Numbered from the stretch's first letter, positions 1-11,495 are shown. The stretch: DNA of 64,000 nt from Tribonema minus (GCA_017506865.1 JAFCMP010000004.1:434001-498000), one strand, 5' to 3'. Made by a program: numbers and translations. The notes: generated by a model from the letters alone, not told the origin.

Positions 1-1330
1 CCATGTCATTGTCAGTGCCAGCTACGCTACCTCCGGAGTCCGCAAGTGACTGAGATGATGGCCGACAGCTGCTTGTCAAGCGTCTTGAAGTATGGAATGC
101 ACATCAGGCATCTAATGCAGTTCCAAGGCAGATAACAGCAGCACAGTTTGGCTCAGCATGTCCAGGCATTGTGAGTCTCAAATGAGCGCCGCACACAAAA
201 AACAATGTCGGTGAGTTTGCAACTGACCTCAACTGCTGAAGTCAGTGCATGGTGACGTTCCCGTGGATGATGTGCTGGAATGGATGCGACAGTCGATGAT
301 TGATGGCTTGCTGCAACAGTCGCGTCCCAAAATCAAACACCTGCACGCAGCAGCGCCTACAGTGTGCCCTGAACATGTTGTACTGCTACGGCACAGCAAA
401 TCAGCATTTGCAGCTTATACAATGCCCTGTTTCAACCAAATTATGCAGAACAATGTTTCACTGCAACTCCAGGATCATGCTGCGCCAGCAAGTGGCTGAG
501 CATATCCTGACGGGTCATATTCAACTCAAATAGAAAGCGTGTTTGTCCAGCCTGCCCATGTGTGAACATATGGCGTCCATGATGATGCCATGATGATGCA
601 CATTGCCATGAATGCAGTATGGGGATGCCATCCACATTGACTACTGCACTCAATGCGAGAGAGCTGCTACACGGCGTCAACTACATGCCACAGTGGAGGG
701 TATGGCTTGTATCCCTCTACACCATATGGGACTGCAATGCGACCACTCAACAAACATCCTGACAGGCAATTGCTCCAGTCATGTAGCCACAGCAATGTAT
801 GTGTGGAAGCAGAGTGCAGTTGCAACGTGAACAGAGCTTGGGGACGCATGCTGATAGCTTCTAAAGCTATGTTGACTGCAGCAGCATCGGTGGCGTGCCA
901 CAGCAGGCAATGCCCAGGATTGTGATGTGTCCATAAAAACCGCATGACATTGACTGCATGGTAGGTATGTAGGTGCTACTAATAGGTCTAGACAGGCCTG
1001 CTCTAAAAAACTACTGCCATGATACATGTGCAACCATGCTAAAACACGCAGGCAAACGCGAGATACGCACACACATGCAGCACAAGCGGGAGTCGCTCAA
1101 AGCACGGCGGCAGCGGGACTGCAGATCTCGTAGCTCTGTAACGTGCGTCGGTGTCATTACATTACTTGAAGTTGCGCTGGTCTGCGCCAGCGCTCCCTGA
1201 CGCTTACAAACGGCTTGTCACATGCGCAATACTTACACGTCGTCAGGGGTCAAAGCTTACCGAAGCTGGTTCGCTGCGTGCGTCATGGCCGGCTCTCCGG
1301 GCAAGCGCCCTGCGACACTGGCTCTGTGAT
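1..1330. other. Left edge, no gene recognised
   Basis: I see no convincing gene here. A short open stretch near 249-370 on the plus strand (reading VDDVLEWMRQSMIDGLLQQ) looks somewhat protein-like, with an AG just before it at about 244. It has no partner exon that I can find and may be chance. The rest is low-complexity intergenic sequence rich in TGCATG and CAGCAG words. Confidence 0.4.
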
Positions 1331-1928
1331 ACACAGCGCCCCCCCCCCCCCCCCCTCCCCCCCAATTGCCGGCCACCTCCGCCAGCTCCTGGCACAACAC
1401 TGCTCCCCCCCCCCCCCCCATCCCGGCACATCATCAACAATTGCGGTATTGCTGGGGCTCACGAACATACTGTCCCTTCCTGATGCTGCCGCGGCCCCAT
1501 CCCGCCTAGGCTGCCGGGCCCGCTTTCCCAGACACATAACCCCCCCCACCACTCACCACGATGCCAGCAGCAACAGACGCGCATGCCTCAGTGGTATGTT
1601 TACCTCCACCGCTGAGAGACGCCGCCTACCCCCCCGACCCAATGCCCCCTGCGCCAGCACCACACGCGCGCCCTAGTTGAGGCCGCGGTGGCGTCAGTGC
1701 TCAGCGTGCGCCAGGTATGTACGTATACCCCCTCTGAGATGTGCTCCCCCCTCCGCACCCTTGCCGTCTGCGCCAGCACCAGCCGCAACTCGCCTCAGTG
1801 GCACTTCTTCAGGTCCTCAAGACCCGCACAGGCGTTGATGCCGGGGGGATGAAGGTACCCCCCCCCCCCCCCCCCCAACCCCCCAACACCCCGCGCCAGC
1901 CCCCCAGACGCGCAGCGCGCCGCCGCCC
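1331..1928. repeat. Poly-C-rich repeat region after ORMDL
   Basis: Three long C tracts (about 1340-1366, 1405-1420 and 1858-1876) alternate with GC-rich units that contain the words CCTCAGTGG and CGCCAGC. The region lies immediately 3' of the ORMDL stop codon. It contains at least one degenerate copy of the ORMDL coding end (1795-1845) and a weaker echo near 1583-1600. No gene of its own is visible. Confidence 0.7.
1795..1845 (-). repeat. Duplicated end of the ORMDL coding exon
   Basis: On the minus strand this reads NACAGLEDLKKCH followed by a stop codon. The true ORMDL end at 1929 reads NATAGIDDLKKYH and a stop. About 40 of 50 bases match, and the copy sits about 133 bp downstream. It is a partial duplication of the exon tail including the stop codon, too short to be a gene. 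Confidence 0.75.
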
Positions 1929-3634
1929 TCAGTGGTACTTCTTCAGGTCGTCGATGCCCGCGGTCGCGTTGATGCTCATGATGCGCACGCGGTGCATGCT
2001 CGGCAGCTTGGCCGTCTCGAGGATGAGGAAGATGGGCAGGTTGACGGCGACGTAGAACGAGTCGTAGTCGCTGGCGAGCAGCGGCGGCAGGCACAGCAGC
2101 GCCGGCACGAGCATAAGAAATTTCTTTGTGGGCGTCCAGGGGAGTCCCGCGTCCAGCTGTTCCCAGAACGTGAGGCCGTTCCACTCGCCCTGCGTGAACT
2201 CGTCGGGGGACCCCTTGATCCAGTGGAAGAACAGGAACGTCACCTGCGCCGAGAGTTGTTGTTAAAGTTTGATGAGAGTTGAAGTGCGAGGGGGCGGTGC
2301 GGGTGTGCAGTGACGCTTGCCAGGCGGAGGAAACATTCTATGTTCAGCTGCTGCGTAGTACTGATGGCATCGGCAGCAACGCCAGTGTGAGAAAATAGCT
2401 GCTGCCTCGTTGGCATCAACACACGTTTGAGCAATGGGTGATCAGATTGCAGCACTGTGCCGGTACCATACTGGATAGCAGGGGCCAAGTGATGGACACA
2501 GAGCATATGCGCAGAGATGAGTCAAACACATGAGCAGCAGGGCTCAGCAGAGTGCCTGTCAGCGCCGGTATTCAGCCATCCAAATGACAAGAAATGAAGG
2601 TCAACAACTGGCCACGCTGACATTGAATCAAGGATGATATTTGTGTGGATGTGAGACCTTGGACATTCCCCCCTCAGCTTGAAATTGGGGCTGAGTACAT
2701 GCCACAGCAGAGGCAGGTAGTGGCGCTGCCGCGTGTGTGTGTGTGTGTTATGTTTCCAAAATCTCATGCATTCACGCTTATTGCTGCCAAACAGTCAGCT
2801 GGCGCCTGCATGAAAGTGGCTGTGGCGCGCCAAACAGAACTAATAATGTACTTCAGAAGTATGTAGACGTGACGGCCACAGGTGCTGCTTGAGACAGAGC
2901 CAATGAGACAATTCGTGAACCATGAATGCCTCATACCGATAGAAATGGCTGCTTGAAGCGATGCCAGACATCGCGGTGCCTGATGTCCAGAGTGTCTGGC
3001 GCTGAGGGTCCACGAGTACAAATTCCATATGCAATGCTGTTGCATTATTATGTTCGTATTTTGAGATTAAGGAAGCATTAGATGGAAAACTGGACCCCCA
3101 CTTCCTGCCATTTGAAGCGTCGATGGTGATGTATATCACAGCCATGACAAGGTCTCAGCAGTATGCTCAGCAAAGCAGCATTTCTCAAGTAAATATATGA
3201 GTTTGAGGTGTTGCAAGATCTCCATGATGTATAGTCCAATAAGGGCGTGCCACCTGTCACTTACCAGCCCATGGACAACGTTGAGGACCGTTGTCGACTC
3301 CGCAAAGCTGAACAGCTGCGTCATGTGTAGTATCGCCCATATCACCGTCACGAAGCATACATAGAAGGCCTGTGCATGACACACAATAGAGACGCAGCGA
3401 TCAGCGATGTGTGACCATGTTTCCAGCATTTGAGACGATCTGGCTTGCCTCAAAACAAATCATGTTTGCAGCAAAAGGGAGGTACCCACTTACCCAGGTG
3501 AATGGATTCTGAAGCCACTCTGTGTTCTTGTTCAGCATGCCCCCGGAGTCAATGACTCCCTGCCCGTCGTCGCCAGCATCTGCTAACGAGTATGAGAATT
3601 TCCTCCGGTATACCTCCTCCGCCTCTGCTGCCAT
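1929..3634 (-). CDS. ORMDL: ORMDL family protein (serine palmitoyltransferase regulator)
   Basis: ORMDL/Orm proteins are small ER membrane proteins that bind serine palmitoyltransferase and restrain sphingolipid synthesis. Three exons on the minus strand: 3538 (or 3634) to 3494, 3369-3265 and 2243-1929. Both introns have GTAAGT donors and CAG acceptors in phase 0. The spliced product shows the family hallmarks NTEW near the N terminus, a WEQLD segment, a TRKF-like TKKFL, and a C-terminal MHRVRIMSIN. Four hydrophobic segments fit the membrane topology: AFYVCFVTVIWAIL, VLNVVHGLVTFLFF, FLMLVPALLCLPPL and FYVAVNLPIFLIL. Starting at the ATG at 3538 gives 154 residues, the usual family length of about 153. 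An in-frame ATG at 3634 would add 32 residues (MAAEAEEVYRRK...). I favour the shorter form by family length but cannot exclude the longer. It is divergent from BUB3. Confidence 0.9.
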
Positions 3635-4121
3635 GACTGCGCTACTCCAGCCGCGACTGACGTGTGTAACCACCACAAGGACACCAGTGTCCGCGCTGAT
3701 AATGCCGCTATGGCTTCCCTCCAATACGCCTCGCGTCTCTTGTGGTAGAATCCAGCTGTGTGTTGATGTTCAGCCTCTGCGAGCTGCCAGCGAAGCCAAT
3801 GGATGCCGCCAGGCCCGCAAGCCCTCGCCAAGCAACAATAAGCTTTTGAGTTTGACTGACACCTTACGTTCAGAGAGCTGAGTGGTGGTCGCGAGGTTTT
3901 ACCTTGCTGCAAATCCGTTTGGTGACCCTGAGGGCTGGATCACACAGCCTGCCACGTGGCTGCTCGAGTCCGGGGAAGCAAGAGACGCTTGCCAGTGCCG
4001 GGTTGTGGTGAGAGGTTGTGCATTGGGAGGGGTGAAGGACGCAGCAGCATAGGCGCTCCTGAGTGTCGCTTGGTGTGGGTCAGAGGCGGCGAAGGGCGGG
4101 AAGGCAGTAGCGGGCTGCGGG
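3539..4121. promoter_or_regulatory. Shared intergenic region between ORMDL and BUB3
   Basis: The start codons of the two divergent housekeeping genes are separated by 487 to 583 bp, depending on the ORMDL start. A bidirectional promoter is the simple inference. I see no clear TATA box. The stretch is moderately GC-rich and contains CACGTG-like words (3954-3960). No third gene is evident. Confidence 0.5.
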
Positions 4122-7100
4122 ATGGCGCAAAAGGCTGACAAGGAGCACGTGCTGACCAATCCACCACAGGACGGCATCAGCTCAGTCAAATTCAGCAGGA
4201 CATCGGATCTTCTGCTGGCGGCCAGCTGGGATGAGGCGAGTGTCACTGCAACCTGGTGTTGCACTGCTGTGCGCTAGGATGCTTCAGCAAGGGACAAATT
4301 GTGTGCCTGCCGCTGTTCGCAACTTCCTGGCTGGCAGTTGCCGTCCATGCTTCTTTCACTTTTCACCACCCGGCTTGGCAGTTTGCAACGCAAATTGGTG
4401 TGCCTGCACCGAAAGCAAGGTGGCTCTCTTGCACGTACATCGATGAAGTCTCAGCATTGCTGTTGCACATCATTGGTCGTTCTCAGACCGTGAGACTATA
4501 CGATGCGCGGCGCAACGCTACACAAGGCGTGTTCCAGAGCAAAGGCGCGGTGCTGGATGCGGCGTTCCTGGATGACACCAAGGGGTTTATGGGGGGCTTG
4601 GACAAAGCTGTGAAAATGTAAGCATGCCACCCAGTACCGTTTGGCAAATCATCAATGATCACGGTACACATCAGCGACAATCCATAGCATGGAGTCTGCA
4701 ACGCGCTCTGAGTCTGCAGAGTTGCAAAGACGGCAGACACGCGAGCGCGGGGGGGGGGGGGGGGGGCGTCGAACCTCATGTGCGAGTACGAGTTTAGCGC
4801 AGGTGGATTATCGGATGACGTCAAATTGTAGGCTACAAGTAGGTGGATGCTACGGCTGTCGTGAATGCTGGACGGAGCATCATTACGCGCATCTAGGCAT
4901 GATTGACATGTGCAGCAAGAAGATGTCACGCTTTCGCCCAGCAGCATGCAGCTTTCTGTACGCAAGGTTCTGCTTAGCCAGGAGGAACATGCTGCGCGCA
5001 CCATATTAACTAGAGGCATTGTGCAGGGGCACAGGCGCAATGACTGATCAATCGCCATTCTAACCTGACCCAGGCGCGACTTTGCGAAGGCACGTAGGTG
5101 TGGTTGGCCCCATGGCCGATTGTTACCACCCTGCCTGACACAGGTTCGCAGGGGGGCGGGGTGGCTCTGGGGCGTACGGCGCGCTGCGATTGACTGCTTG
5201 ACCATTGCGCCCTGACCCAGCTTCAACTTCGGATGCACTTGGGTGCAGTTGACCCCTTTGGCTGGTCGTCAAACCGCCCCCTTCCCTGATGCAGTAGGTG
5301 CGGAGTTCAGGATGCAGGTGTGGCTTTGGAGGGGCAGCGGGGGGGGGCTGACGCTCCGATTCAACTCTTTGGCTGCTCATCACCACGGTTCGCTGGCGCA
5401 GGTTTGAATTTGGAGGGCGGTGGGCGCGGTCGTGCTGGGCGTCCACAGCGCTCTGTTTTGACTCTTTGGCTGATGTTACCGCCCTTCGCTGATGCAGGCT
5501 TGACTCTGAGCGTGCACAGCGCTCTGATTTGCCTCTGTTGCTGAACTTCACCGCCTTTCGCTGCCGCAGGTTTGACTTTGGGGGGGCAGCCGGAGCCGTG
5601 ACGCCGGGGCGTAGTGCTCTGATTTGCCTCTGTGACTTCTCATCACCGCACTTCGCTCATCACTGCGCTCTTCGCTGACGCAGGTTTGACTTTGGGGGGG
5701 CGGCGGGCGCGGTCGCTCTCGGCGTGCACAGCGCTCCGGTGCGCTGCGTGGAGTACCTGAGCGGCACGCACCACGACCAGCTCGTCACCGGCAGCTGGGA
5801 CAAGACCGTCAAGCTGTGGGACCACCGGGCGTCCACATTCCTGCGGTCGACGCTGCAGATGCCCGGCAAGGTATGAATTCATGACTCTTGAAGTTGTATA
5901 TGGAACTGAGGCGTCCACATTCCTGCGGTCGACGCTGCAGATGCCCGGCAAGGTATGTATGTATGTACAGCTCTTGAAGTTGTGTGTTGAAGTGTGGGCG
6001 TGTCCACGTTCCTGCGCTCAATGCTGCAGATGCCCGGCAAGGTATGTACTTCTAGTATGTACGAATGTATGGCTCTTGAAGGTGCATGTTAAACTGAGGG
6101 CGTCCGTGTTTCTGCGGTCGATGCTGCAGATGTCTGGCAAGGTATGTACAGTATGGCTTGAAGGTGCATATGGAACCGAGGTGCCTATTGATTCAAAGTG
6201 GTGCATGCGCACGCGCAGGCTCTGCATGTAATGACGCTTTTAAGTAGCATGTTCAACCCACATCAAGTCAGGCTGCTGAGCGCGTTTTCAGGTGCCGATC
6301 GAAAACGATGTGTTTCGCTCGCTGCGGTTGCCAGGTGGTATTTAAGATGGTGTTTTGACTGGTGGTAGAGCGCTGCAAAAGCTCACCTCACTCAATGCGC
6401 TTGACGATGGTTACACGACTGAAACTCTCCCATACCTATCATGGTGTGATACAGGCTGACATGAGCGGCAGGTGGATGGCTTCAAGGCGGTGTGCTGCTT
6501 GCCATATCTCAGCAACCAAATGTTTGCTGCACATGGCCTTCAGCTTCTGTCATGCTCATCGTCCCTCGCCACTTCCCACAGGTGTACTCGATGGACGTGA
6601 ACGGCTCCAAGCTGGTGGTGGGCTGCTCGAACCGCTTTGTGGTCGTGTATGACCTGCGCAAGCTGGACCGACCGGAGCAAATGCGCGAGAGCAGCCTCAA
6701 GTTCCAGACGCGATGCATCAAGCTCATGCCCGACAACTCAGGTGAAGCCAGCGTGCGTTAGTTTGCCGCTGCTCTGTCGCTTGTTCGTGAGGCGCTTGAT
6801 GACTGCGTCAATGAGGTATAACACCATTGATGTTGTCAGCTCATATGCACATTCAAAAACAAATTACTTCGAAGTAGAAGCCATTTTGTGCCAGTTATGA
6901 TATGTGACGTGCAGCGGCAGTGTATCTGCGTGGCACGTACACTGAAGACTGGAGGTATTGTGTGCTCTGAGCGCAGTGCGCATGCGCACATTTGCAGTGG
7001 CACCGTTTGGCACTTCACAATGTGTCAACGCCGTGCCCCCTTCCATGCGGTTTCACAAGATCATGCCTGCTCTCAATTTGTTGGAATGTGGGTTGTTCTG

Positions 7101-8255
7101 TGTCTTTACGTCACCCAGGTATCTCTCATGTCTGGTCATTGCACGCCTGTGCTGAGCGGTGTGGACCGTCTTCCCAACTTCAACCTTATGTTGCAGTGGT
7201 AGGCCACAAGCTGAGCGCTGAGATGTGTAGGTACTGCGATCGCCCGGGCTGCATACATCTGTTGAAAGCGATGAATCATGTCATCCATCAAACAAGTGCG
7301 CCATTTGTCACACCTCCTCATCGCATGCTCTGTGTGTGAGCGGTGAGGGACCCTCGCCCCCACTTCAACCCCAAACTTCAACCCTAATCGCAGGTTATGT
7401 GCTGAGCAGCGTGGAGGGGCGCGTGGCGGTGGAGTACCTGGACCCCTCGCCGGAGGTGCAGAGCAAGAAGTACGCCTTCAAGTGCCACCGGCAGGGCGAC
7501 ACCATCTTCCCTGTCAACGCAATGGCATTTCACCCGGTGTTCGGCACCTTTGCGACAGGTACGGCTGTGGTGACTGCGTGCGCCCCCTCTTTTTCATCTG
7601 AACGTGCATGACAATTCACTTTTGCCCCTGTGTAGTGCCCACTTCAATTGCTTGACGCCGGGAGGTGACGTGCCAAGATGCCATTGCGTGTACACTTGTG
7701 TGCACCATCGTTTCAAAGCTTAATGTGCCGCTGTCGCGTCGCAGCGGTTTTTGCCCTTGCTTGTTGCGGACGCGTCGTGATCAGTGTCGGTTCATTTCAG
7801 GTTTATGGCTAGGGTTAGTCCATATACTTCGAAGTAGGATGAGGGCTAGGGCAAGTTGTGACTTGGCGCGCCTATCAGTCAGTTTCGCTGCATCCGGGCT
7901 CATGGATCTCTTTGCACCAATTCGCGCCATCGCTGCACACCAATGCGCCACCTTCCCAGCGCAAGTCTGCATACTTCAACTGACCTTGCTTGCTGCGCAT
8001 GTCGAACTTTACGCCCCAGGCGGCTGCGACGGCACGGTGAACGTGTGGGACGGCACCAACAAGAAGCGCCTCATCAACTACACAGGCTACCCAACTTCAA
8101 TCTCGAGCGTCGCCTTCAACCGCGACGGCATGCTGCTCGCCATCGCCAGCAGTTACACGTTCGAGCAGGGGGAGAAGGACCACCAACCGGACGCCATCTA
8201 TGTGAGGGAGGTCAATCCCCATGACGTCAAGCCGAAACCGCGCAAGTCGGCGTAG
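4122..8255 (+). CDS. BUB3: Mitotic checkpoint protein BUB3 (WD40)
   Basis: BUB3 is a seven-bladed WD40 protein that recruits BUB1 and MAD3/BUBR1 to phosphorylated KNL1 at kinetochores. Six exons: 4122-4235, 4487-4617, 5684-5870, 6582-6741, 7394-7558 and 8020-8255. They total 993 nt, or 330 residues, against 328 in human BUB3. Family landmarks run in order: [12 protein letters not shown] near the N terminus, LLAASWD then [37 protein letters not shown], a KVYSMDV strand, [59 protein letters not shown], and [19 protein letters not shown]. Intron 1 has a GC donor (AG|GCGAGT); alignment to the family requires it, because no nearby GT keeps SWDE joined to TVRLYD. The other donors are GT. Introns 2, 3 and 4 carry echoes of the neighbouring exon edges. 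Confidence 0.95.
4749..4766. repeat. Poly-G tract in BUB3 intron 2
   Basis: An uninterrupted run of 18 G in the intron between BUB3 exons 2 and 3. It parallels the long C runs beside ORMDL. Confidence 0.9.
5128..5725 (+). repeat. Array of degenerate copies of the BUB3 exon 3 acceptor
   Basis: At least four to five imperfect copies of the end of intron 2 plus the first 40 or so bases of exon 3 lie upstream of the true acceptor at 5683. Copies begin near 5318, 5398, 5493 and 5567, with a weaker one near 5141. Each has a CAG followed by G-T-TTGA-TTTGG-like sequence, and several continue into GCGTGCACAGCGCTC. They alternate with a unit reading like TTTGCCTCT-GCTG-TCACCGC-TTCGCTGA. All present AG acceptor-like sites, but only the last leads into the open exon. 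Confidence 0.8.
5829..6182 (+). repeat. Tandem copies of the BUB3 exon 3 end and donor
   Basis: Four copies of the last 42 bases of exon 3 plus the GTATG donor start at 5829 (the real one), 5911, 5998 and 6100, a period of about 82-102 bp. Each keeps the GGCAAG|GTATG junction. Reading past the first donor gives an immediate stop, so use of a later donor would truncate the protein. Confidence 0.85.
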
Positions 8256-8354
8256 ACGCGCTGTTTCTAAATGGAGTTGCTGATGGCTTTTGGTGTGTCA
8301 TTGCCTTCCCGTGTATTGTGTGCTGCACGGCCGTTCCGCTTGATGGCTCGAATG

Positions 8355-8359
8355 TGTAA
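8355..8359 (+). terminator. Candidate TGTAA polyadenylation signal of BUB3
   Basis: TGTAA lies 100 bases after the BUB3 stop codon. This pentamer is the usual poly(A) signal in chlorophyte algae. It is short enough to occur by chance. Confidence 0.4.
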
Positions 8360-9110
8360 TATGTGTGGTGTGGCGCTTTCAGGGAAGCGCCTTTGATGTT
8401 TGTTCTTAAAGGTAGCATTGAACCTACTTCTGCCAATGTCAAGTGTGCTGCAGTGCCAACTTCAAATTGTGCACTGAGTGTGAGTATGCCGAAATGCTTG
8501 CATAAGTTTGCTTGCAAGCGGATTTTGTGCCCTGCACAGCTGACCCCATGAGCGTTGAGTGCGAGTAAGTGAGTACAAGCAAAAGTGATGGGGTGCATGG
8601 TGCACCCGCTGCAGTCACTGTGAATTGGAATCCGGCGGCGACATATATACACTTGCAGAGATTGGCAAGTGCGCTGCAGAGAAGCGAAGGCTCAACTCAC
8701 ACAGAACTCAACTCACACAGAAGTGCCGTCCGGAAACATTGGCGTGCATGCTCGAGCGAGGCTGCTCTGTGCTTGAAGTTCCTCGCTGGAGGAATCCGAT
8801 CTACATGCCGCATTGGCTCACGCTGCAGTAACTCTCGCTATCACTGCAGATTAGTCAGGCAGAGGTCAGTTACCTCAGTGATTCATGAATGCCTGCGCTT
8901 GCTTTGTAACGACGCTCCAGCTATTTATTCTGCAGCATCGTCAGCGATGGGGAGCTACGAGTCAATAATGAGTTAGGTATCATTTAGCATGTTACTTAGT
9001 AGCTATCACGCGTGACCCCCCTCCCCCTGGCATTCTGCGCAGGACTATCACGAAGGGGGTTGCCATCAGGCGACGTTCGAAGGTCCACATGCTGCGACAG
9101 CCTGACTAGC
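8360..9110. other. Intergenic, no gene recognised
   Basis: This is the presumed BUB3 3' UTR and spacer. The stretch around 8457-8534 is partly copied about 2.8 kb downstream (11221-11307). I see no coding exon I would defend. Confidence 0.5.
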
Positions 9111-9984
9111 ATGCAGATGAGGATCCAGAATAACACGGGTCGTGTGTGGACAGACCCCGAATTGGAACAGTCAAAGGGACAATTCAAGACCCCCCCTCCC
9201 CAGCGCATCGTAAGTGGCTGCAGCTAGCCATGCTTTTGCCGCGGACGGCCTGTGTTTGTTCGAGGCACCTTGACGCCGATGTCATGCATGTATCTGGCAA
9301 GATCATTAGCTTGTGCATTTTCATATGAGAGACCGGAGGCACTGATGTCAAGATGCAGATGGTCAATAATCATCATGTGTGTCGTGCATTTGATACTTTT
9401 CAGGAGAGTGGCGACACTGCAGTGCTGGACATCGACTCGGGCCGGGCGTTTCTTGGCGCAATCAGATACACGATGGAGACCCGCAATGTCGTGATTGCAA
9501 TTGCAGTAAATGGCACGTGGTCCTGGCTGTCTTACGTCGGTGTGGCTGGTGCTGTTGCAGCTGCACTGCCGCTGGAGGTGGCCACTCTTGGTGTCACCGG
9601 CGGCTCACTGGCGATGGGGGCTGGCGCAGCTGCTGCTAGTAGTAGGTGGCTGAGGACGGTGACATCATCGCGTCCAGAAGCAAAGAAACGAGCTGTTGAT
9701 GTCAAAGTCACAGCCTCAAAGCCTCAAGGGAGTTGACTGCCAGAGTCTTGAGAGCTTGTGGAGCTTCAGCACGAGCTGTAGAGGCAAGGCCTCTCAAGGA
9801 CATTCTGGCCGATGGTGTCTTGGGTGAGCCGGGCGTTAAGCTGTGGGACAAGTCGGACGAAATTGTTGAGCAAGGCATAGTGCCCCTGGCGCCGGGGGAC
9901 AAAGTGTACGATTGCGGGCATGGATACAAGTACACACTCTCGTCGGATAGTGACAAGATTGCTGTGAGTGTGAGCAGCGTGTAG
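9111..9984 (+). CDS. Hypothetical protein, possibly aegerolysin-like
   Basis: Two exons fit well: 9111-9209 (33 codons, donor GTAAGT) and one from 9404 (acceptor TTTTCAG), joined in phase 0. The join gives a start RIQNNTG, then a KGQFKTPPP motif, then ESGD and an Ala/Gly-rich segment. The order (V/R-I-x-N-N-T-G, then K-G-x-F-x-x-P-P, then E-S) resembles the beta-sandwich aegerolysin family, and a stop at 9736 gives a length near the usual 135-145 residues. From 9700 a second open frame runs to 9984 (it includes LKDILADGVLGEPGVKLWD). That frame may be a frameshifted continuation or a separate exon. An exon upstream (acceptor at 9042) is possible. The family call is a guess from motif order; the exon pair itself is fairly convincing. 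Confidence 0.4.
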
Positions 9985-11220
9985 GTTCTGGTTCAGGTGA
10001 TTGCATTTTCAGCACGTGCTACCACTGCCATGAGTTTTACGGGCATGTGCTGCTGCATATGAGTTTCGTAGCTGCACGGGAAATTGATCACTGTGCCATA
10101 GAGGCTGAGCGCATGGCTGGTCAATGCAAATGAAATCTGTCGCACTGGCCATATTTTCGATTGCCACGTGCATGGCATTCCCTGGCTGCATGTCAACGTG
10201 TCGTCATAACTTCACTGCGCATGACTGTGTGCATGCCGGCATGGCATGGCTGCATGTGCAAGTCACAAAATTATTGTCGAATTAGTCTTCTTCGTTCCAC
10301 ACAACAGTATGATATTCAAAGCATCGCGCAAGACGAAGGTTGTTGTCAGCAGCTCATGAGTGTCAACTTAAGCCGTGAGGCTGAAGCGGACACCCGGGAC
10401 TAGCCCGCCCGAAGAAGAGGTGGAGGTCTCTCACATTCGAGTATGAATTAATGGTGTGGGACTTGAACCCGAGACCTCGCTCCTGCAGATGGAGCGACAG
10501 GACCCACTGAGCTAATGCTCACATACGATACACACAGTCAACAATGACCTGAAGTTTTCGTGACTGCAGCAGTTGAGTGTATCCATGATCACATATGTGC
10601 ACATGGTATGCTGTTTTTTCGCCTCTAGAAGTTTTGCTCACCCCTACAGCACTTACCTGTGCTTGCTTGCAGATATAGCGTTGCACTCAACCCTCCACAT
10701 CAATTGGCAGTAACTGTTGCATCAATGATGATTATCCGAGACATGACGTGAGGTCTAGTGATATTGCCAAGTTCCATTGAGAACACACACTGAACGCAGA
10801 GTCTAACATGCAACATGTTCTAAGAGAGGGGCAAGAGACACAAATACTAGATATACACCATGATAGTAATACATATGACATGTATGGATCACTTGAGCTT
10901 GCCCCCAGCCAGCCTACAAGGACTCTCAAAGTGCAGGTGGATGGCGCTCTCAGTCTTGCTTCTCTGTCTGAGTGCTAGAGTGTACTTGATGATGTCAAGC
11001 CTGGTCGCAGCCGTGGTCTATAGCGCGCTACTGCAGCGACTGGGCAATGCCCTCATCTTGCTGATCCGCTGGAGAGATTTAGCCACAGGCGTCACGTGTG
11101 AAAGCTTGTGGTCGGCTTTATGCTTGAACTTTCATGGTATGAGACCGTGATAGATCTCCGCAGTGCAGAGTTCACGGTGTTGCGTACATCTATGACACCA
11201 AGCGTGTGCTAGCACCTCGT
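9985..11220. other. Intergenic, no protein gene recognised
   Basis: The stretch holds a tRNA-like sequence near 10447-10523 and is otherwise without a supported gene. An open stretch at 10860-11150 is probably chance. Confidence 0.5.
10447..10523 (-). pseudogene. tRNA-like sequence (decayed tRNA or SINE head)
   Basis: Read on the minus strand, it has an A-box-like TAGCTCAGTGGG, an anticodon arm with a strong 7-bp stem (TCGCTCC with GGAGCGA) around a 7-base loop ATCTGCA, and a B-box-like GGTTCAAGTCC. The anticodon would be CTG (Gln). The D stem does not pair, the acceptor stem has about three mismatches, and only three T-stem pairs form. It is therefore not a functional tRNA as read. A tRNA-derived SINE is an alternative. 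Confidence 0.5.
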
Positions 11221-11495
11221 GCTAACTTCAAAATGTGCAGTGAGTGTGCCACAGTGTGCCGTCAATGCTTGCATTCATCTATGCTTGCAAGCGGATTTTG
11301 TGCCCTGTGATGGTGCATGTGGCCCACGCTGCACCTGGTATACAGCGGATCCACCTCTTATTATGTAGTCAAGCGAGACCCCCGTTTTGTTAACCGCCTC
11401 GGGGGCTTCTTTTTTTTAAATTGCAGTTGCAGCTATTCAGCCTTGGTTGGAGAGAAGGACCACCCACCGGACGCCATCTATGTGAGGGAGGTCAA
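11221..11495 (+). repeat. Rearranged fragments copied from the BUB3 3' end
   Basis: Bases 11452-11495 match BUB3 exon 6 (8172-8215) at 43 of 44 positions. They encode part of the tail that reads [14 protein letters not shown]. Bases 11283-11307 match the BUB3 3' UTR (8510-8534) at 25 of 25, with weaker similarity from about 11221. The order is reversed relative to the gene (UTR piece first, coding piece second), so this is a rearranged partial duplication. Confidence 0.85.

Noticed and set aside
1151-1676. Proline- or glycine-rich open frames around 1.2-1.7 kb
   Set aside because: They are produced by the poly-C tracts and have no family resemblance or splice context.
10447-10523. A functional tRNA-Gln (CTG) gene
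   Set aside because: The D stem is absent, the acceptor stem is mispaired and the T stem is short; kept only as a tRNA-like relic.
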